The notes below the pieces were generated by a model that had not been told where the DNA came from, did no database searches, and saw nothing but the letters and a program-made list of their open reading frames with translations. From positions 1-16,138 of the forward strand of contig JAOUFL010000021.1 of assembly GCA_029858245.1 (NCBI GenBank): a stretch of 16,138 nucleotides of DNA. The letters run 5' to 3'. How positions within the stretch are numbered: the first letter of the stretch is position 1; each line of letters opens with the position of its first letter. Made by a program: the position numbers and the translations under genes. Positions 7,385 to 14,297 of this stretch are shown here, piece by piece. Origin of the DNA: Candidatus Zixiibacteriota bacterium (GTDB lineage: Bacteria; Zixibacteria; MSB-5A5; RBG-16-43-9).

Positions 7385-8536
7385 ATGAAAAAACTCAAAA
7401 GAAGAGATTTTTTCAAATGCTCATTAAGTGGTGTGGGAGGTATCTTAAGCTCAAATCTAATATCCAGAATACCAGTTTTGAGTGTTCCGGAAACAGCTTA
7501 TGCTTTAAGCTCTACCGGCAGGTTATCGCACGTTGAGGCAAAATATTATAAAAAGCTAGAACATAAAGAGATCGAATGCCAGCTTTGCCCCAGAAAATGT
7601 AAAGTAGGGGATAGGGAGAGAGGTTACTGTGGGGTAAGGGAAAACCAGAAGGGGATTTATTATACTCTGGTTTATGGCTTAGCCTGCAGTTTCCATACTG
7701 ACCCGATTGAGAAAAAGCCCTTTTTCCATTTTTATCCCGGAAGCAGTGCTTTTTCCATTGCCACTGCAGGATGTAATCTAAACTGCAAGTTCTGCCAGAA
7801 CTGGGAGATATCTCAGGCACGCCCTGAGCAAACCTATAATATTGAGCTTCCACCCCAGTCTGTAGTTGAGTATGCATTAAAGGAAAATGCAAAATCAATC
7901 TCCTATACCTATACGGAGCCGGTTATCTTTTATGAATATATGCTTGACTGCGCCAAGTTAGGGCGCGAAAAGGGTATAAAAAGCGTGATGGTCTCAGGAG
8001 GGTATGTAGAGCCCGAGCCTTTAGTTGAGCTGTGTAAGAATCTGGATGCTGTAAAAATTGACCTTAAAGCTTTTACGGATGAGTTTTATAAGGATATATG
8101 CCGGGGAAGACTTCAGCCGGTCCTGGAGTGTCTTAAGGAGCTAAACCGGATGGGTATCTGGTATGAGATCGTTTATTTGATGGTACCTACCCTGAATGAT
8201 GATATGAGTAGTATCCGTAAAATGTGCCAGTGGATTTTAGCCAATTTAAGTCCGGACGTGCCGATTCATTTCACCCGCTTTACCCCAATGTATCTGTTAA
8301 AGAATTTACCCCTGACACCTGTTTCCTCTCTGGAGAAAGCCAGAGAGATTGCACTGGAGACCGGGTTGAAATTCGTCTATGTCGGGAATGTTCCGGGTCA
8401 TAAGGCAGAAAATACTTTCTGTCCTAAATGTCAGCAGATGTTAATCGGCAGATATGGATTTACCATCACCCGGATGAATCTTCAAAAGGGAAAATGTAAG
8501 TTCTGCGGGGAGAAAATACCCGGGGTCTGGGCATAG
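7385..8536 (+). CDS. AmmeMemoRadiSam-type radical SAM enzyme with twin-arginine leader
   Basis: A 383-residue radical SAM protein of the subgroup annotated as AmmeMemoRadiSam system radical SAM enzyme, related to pyruvate-formate-lyase activases. The [4Fe-4S]-SAM motif is C130-N-L-N-C134-K-F-C137. An N-terminal cysteine set (C65, C68, C72, C82) precedes it, and the C-terminus has two CxxC pairs (C346/C349, C371/C374), suggesting extra metal sites. SYTYTEP at 173-179 and VMVSGGY at 201-207 are family-like barrel strands. Residues 1-40 look like a Tat signal: R6-R7-D-F-F-K, a hydrophobic stretch, then ETAYA before residue 41. AAAGGA lies just upstream of the ATG. It follows the DUF362 gene by 15 bases and is followed by a terminator. 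Substrate unknown; no AMMECR1 or Memo partner lies in this window. Confidence 0.92.
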   Translation: MKKLKRRDFFKCSLSGVGGILSSNLISRIPVLSVPETAYALSSTGRLSHVEAKYYKKLEHKEIECQLCPRKCKVGDRERGYCGVRENQKGIYYTLVYGLACSFHTDPIEKKPFFHFYPGSSAFSIATAGCNLNCKFCQNWEISQARPEQTYNIELPPQSVVEYALKENAKSISYTYTEPVIFYEYMLDCAKLGREKGIKSVMVSGGYVEPEPLVELCKNLDAVKIDLKAFTDEFYKDICRGRLQPVLECLKELNRMGIWYEIVYLMVPTLNDDMSSIRKMCQWILANLSPDVPIHFTRFTPMYLLKNLPLTPVSSLEKAREIALETGLKFVYVGNVPGHKAENTFCPKCQQMLIGRYGFTITRMNLQKGKCKFCGEKIPGVWA

Positions 8537-8542
8537 CTTTTT

Positions 8543-8579
8543 TGTAGCGGAAAGCTTTAGCCTTCCGCTACATTTTTTT
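8543..8579 (+). terminator. Rho-independent terminator after the radical SAM gene
   Basis: TGTAGCGGAA (8543-8552) pairs perfectly with TTCCGCTACA (8563-8572), and a run of seven T (8573-8579) follows. It begins 7 bases after the stop codon. The loop GCTTTAGCC (8554-8562) is exactly complementary to GGCTAAAGC at 8613-8621 in the next palindromic element, so terminator and repeat appear to be related modules. Confidence 0.85.
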
Positions 8580-8580
8580 C

Positions 8581-8680
8581 GTAGTGCGACCCTTCAGGGT
8601 CGCATTAAGCGAGGCTAAAGCCTCACACTACATTATCTTTTCGAAAGACTATCCAATGTAACCCTGAAGTCTTGCACTAC
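8581..8680. repeat. REP-like palindromic element cluster
   Basis: GTAGTG (8581-8586) can pair with CACTAC (8626-8631) around two inner hairpins: CGACCC-TTCA-GGGTCG (8587-8602) and GAGGC-TAAA-GCCTC (8611-8624). The result is a three-way-junction or cloverleaf fold. The 25 bases at 8581-8605 recur in inverted orientation at 8656-8680 with 20 of 25 identical, leaving a decayed second copy. The rest of the 8537-8825 gap, beyond the terminator, is AT-rich with no clear gene or convincing promoter. Such palindromes are commonly dispersed in many copies in genomes, but copy number cannot be seen here. Confidence 0.75.
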
Positions 8681-8825
8681 GTCTTGACATAGCGTCTATT
8701 ATCTCCAATTCTTCAAAAGCAAATGATATACAAGGGTGATGATTTATCTATATCTTTTTCTTGATTTCTATTATAAATGGTATAGATTTTCTGTTAGCTA
8801 AAATAGACTTACAAGGAATTTTTCA

Positions 8826-11093
8826 ATGTATCGTAATAAAAATCTCTTCATCTCTGCCAGTTTCCTTTTGGGCTTTGCCTCGATTATCTCGCAGGTTATT
8901 CTTTTCAGGGAGCTGCTCTCCGTTTTTTATGGGAATGAGCTTTGTCTGGGAATTCTACTTTGTGTCTGGCTTTTGTGGGTCGGTTTGGGAAGCTACTCAG
9001 GTAACTTTATATCTAATTCAAAGCTCCGCTTTTTGACCGATCTTTCTCTCTGGTATTTTCTGCTGGCACTTTTTTCAGTTCTTACCATCGCGGGAATAAG
9101 ATATTCAAGAATAATCCTTAATGTACTTCCGGGAGAGCTTATCGGTTTTATACCGATGTTTGGTTTTACCCTGTTTATACTTGCACCTTTATGTTTAATT
9201 TTAGGGATACTTTTTGTCCTGAATTCAACTGGCTGGCAGTTCAGCTCAAAACAGGAGCTTCTGGTAACAAGAGTTTATATCTGGGAATCTTTAGGTGCAG
9301 GTGCAGGCGGATTTTTATGCAGTCTGTTATTCATTCCTTTTTTATCCAATTTTTCGATACAGAGCTGGCTGTTTATCCTGCTGTTTTTTTTCTCATCTTT
9401 ACTTATAAAAGTTTGGTATCGAAGAGCCATCGTTATTTTTTTAATCTTTTCGGGCATGTTATTTTTTAAACTTGGCAGAGTTGACAACCATCTGGAGAAA
9501 CTAACCTCAAATAAACTCTGGAGAGGGCAAAACCTTGTCAAATCAGTCGATTCTAAATACGGTAATATCGCTGTTTTGAGAACAGCGGAGCAGATAAGCT
9601 TTTATGAAAACGGATTAATCCTGTTTTCTTACCCGGATGAGTTTTCTTCAGAAGAGGCTGTGCTTTTCACCATAGCAAACCACCCGGACCCTGAAAAAAT
9701 GCTCTTAATCGGAGGTGGGTTAGGGGGAACACTTACTCAGGCACTTAAATGCAATAATCTGCAAATAGATTATGTGGAGCTTGATCCCAAAATCGTAGAG
9801 TTGGGTAAAGTATTCCTTCCACAAATTGAGGTTAACTCTTTAAATGATAACAGAGTAAGAATAGAATATAAAGATGGAAGGCTTCTGGTTAGAGAGATAT
9901 ACGAAAAAAGTAAAAAAGATTATGATATTATAGTGCTTAATCTGCCTGATCCATATAATGCTCAGCTAAACCGTTTTTATACAGTAGAATTTTTTGAAAT
10001 GGTCAAGGGCTTATTATCTCTGAATGGTATTTTCTCTTTTAGAGCCAGCTCGGCTGAAAATTACTTAAATCCGGAACAGGCTTTATACATCTCCAGTTTA
10101 CAAAGAACCTTACAATCCTGCTTTGAAAAAATAATAATTATTCCCGGTGCAAACAATATTTTCCTGGCAAGCCAGTCTGCCAACCTGACTGACGATTGGG
10201 AACAAATTACAGAAAATCTGAAAAACAAGAATATTCCTACAACCTTTTTAAACGAACATTTTTTAAGTAACAGACTTTCAGCAGAAAGGAAGGAATATCT
10301 CCACAACACTATAAACTCCTTCAAGGGCGAGATAAACTACGATCTCAGACCAATTTCCTATTACTATAATACGATTCTATGGAGTGCTCAGGTTAAGTCC
10401 CCGGGTAAAAGACTATTCGAATATCTGTCCAGGCTCGATTCTGTCTGGTATTTTGTTTTTGCGCTTTTGCTCTCTTTCTCATGCATATTTTTAATTTTAA
10501 AAAAAGGCAGTATCTTACCAGGGCTATCGATGTATGCCATATTCCTGGCGGGATTTACCAGTATTGGCTTTGAGATTTCTCTGCTTATTATCTATCAGGT
10601 AATCTATGGATACATATATTCTCAGGTGGGTATATTTCTGACCCTGTTTATGCTGGGGATTTTTTCAGGGGCTTTATTCATATCTTCAAAAAGCACAAAA
10701 GCAGATTTCCGGACTTTAAGGCAATTACAGTTACTTCAGGTTATACTTGTATTCTTAACCCTGATAATAATTATATTTCTTCTAAAAGTGTACTTCGGTC
10801 CCGGGATTTTGCAAATAATACTGGGTAGTATGATCTTTTTATCCGGATTTACAGGCGGGGCATTATTTACCAGCGGGAATCAGATTTATCTGGAAAGCAA
10901 AGGGCAAAAAAAAGCAGGGAGCTGTTATGCCATAGACCTTTTTGGATCAGCTATCAGCGCCATATTAACTTCTGCTTTCCTGCTACCGCTATTGGGCATC
11001 CCTCAAACAATTCTGCTTCTTCTTCTTTTAAATTTAATATTTTTAGGCTTCATCTGTTTCTTTATGGCAAGATTGAGAAATAAAGTATTGTAG
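8826..11093 (+). CDS. Polytopic membrane protein with spermidine-synthase-like domain
   Basis: A 755-residue fusion. About 5-215 holds roughly six transmembrane segments; about 240-450 is a Rossmann methyltransferase-fold domain of the spermidine synthase type; about 538-750 holds roughly six more membrane segments, including AIDLFGSAISAILTSAFLLP (702-721), a pattern typical of fused MFS/spermidine-synthase proteins. The SAM-type loop is GGGLGG at 296-301, followed by VELDP (317-321) with an acidic ribose ligand, then NLPDP at 372-376 and NRFYTVEFF at 382-390. Classical aminopropyltransferases have GGGDGG and D-x-x-D-P; here the loop Asp is Leu and the first catalytic Asp is N372, so a non-putrescine substrate is likely. 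AAGGA at 8813-8817 serves the ATG. A terminator separates it from the radical SAM gene, so it is probably transcribed separately. Confidence 0.88.
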   Translation: MYRNKNLFISASFLLGFASIISQVILFRELLSVFYGNELCLGILLCVWLLWVGLGSYSGNFISNSKLRFLTDLSLWYFLLALFSVLTIAGIRYSRIILNVLPGELIGFIPMFGFTLFILAPLCLILGILFVLNSTGWQFSSKQELLVTRVYIWESLGAGAGGFLCSLLFIPFLSNFSIQSWLFILLFFFSSLLIKVWYRRAIVIFLIFSGMLFFKLGRVDNHLEKLTSNKLWRGQNLVKSVDSKYGNIAVLRTAEQISFYENGLILFSYPDEFSSEEAVLFTIANHPDPEKMLLIGGGLGGTLTQALKCNNLQIDYVELDPKIVELGKVFLPQIEVNSLNDNRVRIEYKDGRLLVREIYEKSKKDYDIIVLNLPDPYNAQLNRFYTVEFFEMVKGLLSLNGIFSFRASSAENYLNPEQALYISSLQRTLQSCFEKIIIIPGANNIFLASQSANLTDDWEQITENLKNKNIPTTFLNEHFLSNRLSAERKEYLHNTINSFKGEINYDLRPISYYYNTILWSAQVKSPGKRLFEYLSRLDSVWYFVFALLLSFSCIFLILKKGSILPGLSMYAIFLAGFTSIGFEISLLIIYQVIYGYIYSQVGIFLTLFMLGIFSGALFISSKSTKADFRTLRQLQLLQVILVFLTLIIIIFLLKVYFGPGILQIILGSMIFLSGFTGGALFTSGNQIYLESKGQKKAGSCYAIDLFGSAISAILTSAFLLPLLGIPQTILLLLLLNLIFLGFICFFMARLRNKVL

Positions 11094-11169
11094 TATTTTT
11101 GCACAACTGTAAGCCAATCAATTGCTGGAGCTTATAACCTGAAAGTTTGGAACTGTTCAAACATTGATA

Positions 11170-11197
11170 TTGACAAAGTAAAAGAATTAATTAAATT
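11170..11197 (+). promoter_or_regulatory. Candidate promoter for the CtpA gene
   Basis: TTGACA (11170-11175) is a perfect -35 box, followed after 16 bases by TAAATT (11192-11197), a 4-of-6 match to the -10 consensus. It lies about 55 bases upstream of the ATG in an AT-rich gap. The -35 is good and the -10 weak, so the call is tentative. Confidence 0.4.
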
Positions 11198-11251
11198 TAA
11201 AACGGGATATGACAACATATATTTTTTAAATCTTTGACCTGCGGAGGAACA

Positions 11252-12961
11252 ATGTTAAGTGAGAAAAAATACGGTTTAATCGCTTTACTTTTAGCCCTAT
11301 CGGCAGTAGCCATAATATGGATCGTTGGTATGGGTCAGACAGGGGAGCAAACCCTGCAGGCTCAACCCCAGGAACAGACAAAAGATACGATAATGCGATA
11401 TAGCAAGCTCTTAGCTCAGGCTGCTTACAGCATAAACGATCGTTACGTCGAGGAAATCGATCCGAAGGATCTGGGTTATGCGGGAATAAAAGGGATGCTG
11501 GAGCTACTGGATCCTTTTTCCTCTCTTTTGGAGAAAAAAGGATACGACCTTCTGATGGAGATCACGCATGGAAGATATGAAGGTCTGGGAATGACCATAG
11601 AGAAAAGAGAGAAGGAGATAATCGTGGTCTCTCCGATTGAAGGTACTCCTGCTTATCGCATGGGATTGAGAGCCGGTGACAGGATTATCGAAATAGAGGG
11701 AAAAGCCACTTTCGAGATGAGCACCGAGGAGGCATCGAAACTTATGAGGGGTCCTGCCGGGACAAAGGTAAACTTGAAGATAAAAAGGGAAGGCATGGCT
11801 GAACCACTGGATTATTTGATCGAGAGAGCAGTTATCGAGTTAAAAAACGTTCCCTATTACGGAACGGTAGGAGATGGAATTGGTTATATCAGGCTATCGC
11901 GGTTTTCCGAGGAGACCGGCAGAGAGCTGAATGATGCTATAACCGAATTGAGGAAAAAGGATATCAAAGGGTTGATATTTGACTTAAGATATAATGGTGG
12001 AGGGCTTTTGAGTGAAGGAGTGGAGACATCCAATCTATTTTTAGACCGCGGTAAGCTGATAGTTTATACGCAAGGGAAAAAAGAGGAAGAGCTGAACAAA
12101 TATTTAGCCAAAAACGAACCCTTTTTCCCGGATAAGCCGCTGGTGGTTCTGGTAGATGAACAAACCGCCTCTGCCTCCGAAATCGTGGCTGGTGCTATTC
12201 AGGACTGGGACAGGGGAGTGATTATCGGGGACACCACTTTTGGAAAGGGGTTAGTGCAGACTGTTCTGAATATGCCGGATGATGTTTTTCTCAAGTTAAC
12301 CATTGCCAAATATTACATACCCAGCGGCAGGTGTATCCAGAAGCCGGAAAAATCCAGGAAAAATCCGGATTTGCTGTCTTCGGACGAAGAAGACAGCTCC
12401 AAGGGCAAGCCTCAGGCAAACGAGGTTTATCATACGAATGGAGGCAGGGTAGTATATGGCGGTGGAGGAATCGTTCCGGATATAATCATAGAAGAAGATT
12501 ATCTTAAACCGATCGAGATCAACCTGGAAAGAAATCAGGTTTTCTTTGACTTTGCGGTCAGATACATTTCCAAACATGAGGGTTTAAGCAGCGACTTCGT
12601 GGCGGATGAAAAGGTTATCGCCGAGTTCAGGGATTTTATAAAAGAAAAAAATTTCACTTACCTTACGCCTCTGGAGCTGTCTTTACGTGAGCTGGAGAAG
12701 AATATAGAAACGCAGAAAAATAAAGAAAACTTTGCTTATAGTTTAAAAGAGTTAAAAGCTGCTATTGATAAATCCAAAGAAAACGATTTCGAAAATAGTC
12801 TGGAATATATAAAGAAGTCCATTAAAAGAGACATTCTATATAGTCTCTACGGGCAGAAGGGATATTACGAGGAGATAGTCCTTAAGACCGATCCCATGGT
12901 TAAGAAGGCAATAGAGATTCTGTCTGACAGGACTGCCTACCGCAAACTTCTGAAGGGTTAA
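11252..12961 (+). CDS. C-terminal processing protease, S41 family (CtpA/Prc)
   Basis: A 569-residue periplasmic, membrane-anchored serine protease. The ATG at 11252 is chosen over an in-frame TTG at 11234 because GGAGG at 11243-11247 sits directly before it. A single N-terminal membrane segment covers about 7-27. A PDZ domain lies at about 105-185 (RYEGLGM, then VVSPIEGTPAYRMGLRAGD). The catalytic Ser is S307 in TASASEI and the Lys is K332 in FGKG with Q336 after it; the 25-residue Ser-to-Lys spacing matches Ctp proteases. FDLRYNGGGLL precedes the Ser, as expected. The last 140 or so residues form a charged helical extension. Family roles are tail-specific proteolysis of envelope proteins and regulatory cleavage. 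It is transcribed alone, closed by tandem terminators. Confidence 0.95.
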   Translation: MLSEKKYGLIALLLALSAVAIIWIVGMGQTGEQTLQAQPQEQTKDTIMRYSKLLAQAAYSINDRYVEEIDPKDLGYAGIKGMLELLDPFSSLLEKKGYDLLMEITHGRYEGLGMTIEKREKEIIVVSPIEGTPAYRMGLRAGDRIIEIEGKATFEMSTEEASKLMRGPAGTKVNLKIKREGMAEPLDYLIERAVIELKNVPYYGTVGDGIGYIRLSRFSEETGRELNDAITELRKKDIKGLIFDLRYNGGGLLSEGVETSNLFLDRGKLIVYTQGKKEEELNKYLAKNEPFFPDKPLVVLVDEQTASASEIVAGAIQDWDRGVIIGDTTFGKGLVQTVLNMPDDVFLKLTIAKYYIPSGRCIQKPEKSRKNPDLLSSDEEDSSKGKPQANEVYHTNGGRVVYGGGGIVPDIIIEEDYLKPIEINLERNQVFFDFAVRYISKHEGLSSDFVADEKVIAEFRDFIKEKNFTYLTPLELSLRELEKNIETQKNKENFAYSLKELKAAIDKSKENDFENSLEYIKKSIKRDILYSLYGQKGYYEEIVLKTDPMVKKAIEILSDRTAYRKLLKG

Positions 12962-12979
12962 AAAATAGCATTGGCACAG

Positions 12980-13000
12980 CCTGTCTTAGGACGGGTTTTT
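12980..13000 (+). terminator. Rho-independent terminator 1 after ctpA-like gene
   Basis: CCTGTC (12980-12985) pairs with GACGGG (12990-12995) across a TTAG tetraloop, and TTTTT follows at 12996-13000. It lies 18 bases after the CtpA stop codon. Confidence 0.75.
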
Positions 13001-13021
13001 AGCTTTGACATATAAAAGAAT

Positions 13022-13058
13022 TCCCGGAGATATACTAAAGCTCTTCGGGGATTTTTTT
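13022..13058 (+). terminator. Rho-independent terminator 2 after ctpA-like gene
   Basis: TCCCGGAG (13022-13029) pairs with CTTCGGGGA (13043-13051), with one bulged G and one G-U pair, followed by seven T (13052-13058). Together with the hairpin at 12980 it forms a tandem terminator that insulates the protease gene from the downstream response regulator. Confidence 0.7.
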
Positions 13059-13190
13059 ATCGGGATTAAGATTATCCTGTAAAATAATGCTTAAAAACAA
13101 ATTGCCGATAAAATTAAGGTATTTGAGCTGGCAGAAAAACCTTGCTTTTGAAAAGGGAAAAGGTAAATTTAAATCATATGGAGAAAAAAA

Positions 13191-13649
13191 ATGCCCGGTG
13201 AGAAGATCTTAGTAATAGATGATGAGCTGTTCGTCAGAGAGCTTCTGCTCGAGTTTCTGGGTAAGCAGGGATTCGAGGTATTGCTGGCTGAGTCTGGAGA
13301 AAAAGCCGTGGAAGTTGCCAGGTCCAATCCGGTTCAGATTGCCCTGATCGATCTTAAAATGCCGGGTATGAACGGCATCCAGACCTTAAAGGAGCTGAAG
13401 AAAATAATCCCCAATATCTTGCCCATAATTATGACCGGATATCCAACTATGGAAAGCGCGGTCGATGCCTTGAGAAGCGGTGCCTGCGATTACGTGGTCA
13501 AGCCGTTCAAGCTAAACGAGCTTCGCTCTTCCATTGACCGTGCTCTGAAGGAGCATAAATTAAAATACGAGATCGATGAGCTGAAGGAAAAAATCAAGTA
13601 CTTTGAAGGTGAGCTGAATAAGTATCTGAAACCGGATAAAAACCCGTGA
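13191..13649 (+). CDS. Receiver-only response regulator with short coiled-coil tail
   Basis: A 152-residue protein with a receiver domain (about 4-120) and no output domain. The pocket is complete: D10-D11, phospho-acceptor D54, T82 and K104. Residues about 118-145 (EHKLKYEIDELKEKIKYFEGELNK) are a likely coiled coil. The core closely resembles the receiver of the NtrC-type regulator at 98: both read ALIDLKMPGMNGI around D54 and share 20 identical bases there, so a gene duplication is possible. GGAG at 13180-13183 serves the ATG. It may work by protein contact, as a phosphate sink or in a phosphorelay (inference). No kinase lies next to it. Confidence 0.92.
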   Translation: MPGEKILVIDDELFVRELLLEFLGKQGFEVLLAESGEKAVEVARSNPVQIALIDLKMPGMNGIQTLKELKKIIPNILPIIMTGYPTMESAVDALRSGACDYVVKPFKLNELRSSIDRALKEHKLKYEIDELKEKIKYFEGELNKYLKPDKNP

Positions 13650-13701
13650 AATCTTAAAATTCAATCCCGGACAGGGAATTACCCCGATTGCCGGAGGTGT
13701 T

Positions 13702-13839
13702 TTGCAGGTAAAGGAAGAAAAGTCTCTGGATTCGGTTATAATCGAGCAGATTAAAAAATCGGGCGAGTTAAAAGAAAAAGGATTGATCTCGGACAGGGAG
13801 TTCGAGTTAAAAAAAGGGAAACTTTTAGAAAAACTTTAA
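13702..13839 (+). CDS. SHOCT-like mini-protein (45 residues)
   Basis: A small gene between the response regulator and the helical protein. From a TTG preceded by GGAGG (13693-13697) it encodes 45 residues and ends with TAA at 13837-13839. The C-terminal half reads IKKSGELKEKGLISDREFE followed by LKKGKLLEKL, closely matching the SHOCT short C-terminal domain pattern (a helix with ELKEKG, then I-x-x-x-E-F-x-x-K-K-x-x-L-L). SHOCT domains normally end larger proteins. The frame is open upstream to about 13630 (an in-frame TGA is just before) but has no ATG or GTG, so this is either a TTG-started free SHOCT peptide or the tail of a decayed gene. Confidence 0.6.
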   Translation: MQVKEEKSLDSVIIEQIKKSGELKEKGLISDREFELKKGKLLEKL

Positions 13840-13880
13840 GCTCCCTCTAAAATTTTTAATTCTATTTTAAATACCCTCCG

Positions 13881-14207
13881 ATGAATTCAGATCTTCTCTC
13901 TTGTTATAACCAGCTTTTACAGGAATATGACAGGATCCTGAGCCTTACGGACAAACTGCTTTACTCTTTAAAGTTCGACCAGTCGGAGGTTTTTATAAAC
14001 TCTCTTCTGGAGGAGAGGTCCAGAAGCCTGCACTTGATCCAGAAGATTACTCACAGCATTTCCGATTTCGAGCCTTTCAATTCCCGGAGCACGGATGTAA
14101 AAACAGTCTCGCATCTGAAATCCTTACATTCGAAATTAGAGGAAAAAGCCAACCTTCTGCAGAGGAAGGAAAAAGAGCTGGAAGAGCTGGTTAAAGGTAT
14201 GGACTGA
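13881..14207 (+). CDS. Small helical protein, possibly FliT/FlgN-like
   Basis: A 108-residue, almost entirely helical protein. The pattern L-x-x-Y-x-x-L-L-x-E-Y-D-x-I at the N-terminus, then SLLEERSRSLHLIQKI near 41-56 and a charged coiled coil near 80-105 (KLEEKANLLQRKEKELEEL), resembles small flagellar chaperones of the FliT/FlgN type. The match rests on general shape only, and no flagellar gene is in the window. There is no clear ribosome site before the ATG, so the start is uncertain. It follows the SHOCT mini-gene by 41 bases and may be in the same transcript as the response regulator. Confidence 0.55.
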   Translation: MNSDLLSCYNQLLQEYDRILSLTDKLLYSLKFDQSEVFINSLLEERSRSLHLIQKITHSISDFEPFNSRSTDVKTVSHLKSLHSKLEEKANLLQRKEKELEELVKGMD

Positions 14208-14247
14208 GTTTATTTATAATTATTGGCTCGACCAAGCAAACTTTTTT

Positions 14248-14297
14248 AGTGGTGCAGGCACACGACATTATCCTGTCCCTACTTTATTTTCACCACT
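14248..14297. repeat. Nested inverted repeat at a convergent junction
   Basis: AGTGGTG (14248-14254) is complementary to CACCACT (14291-14297), with an inner CAGG (14255-14258) / CCTG (14272-14275) pair. It lies between convergent genes and overlaps the last codons of the dockerin gene. Neither side has a T-run after the stem, so a terminator role is uncertain; it may be a decayed palindromic element. Confidence 0.3.

Noticed and set aside
8543..8680. CRISPR-like repeat array
   Set aside because: The repeats are inverted and differ in sequence and spacing, with no regular repeat-spacer pattern and no cas genes.
11234..11251. TTG start for the CtpA gene
   Set aside because: The ribosome site GGAGG lies downstream of this codon and directly before the ATG at 11252.
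13005..13036. TTGACA with TATACT as a promoter for the receiver-only regulator
   Set aside because: Both boxes are good, but the spacer is 20 bases and the -10 lies within a terminator hairpin. Kept as a possibility only.
13620..13701. Programmed frameshift joining the response regulator to the SHOCT-like frame
   Set aside because: No slippery heptamer was seen and the new frame has a TGA shortly upstream; separate initiation at TTG 13702 with GGAGG is simpler.
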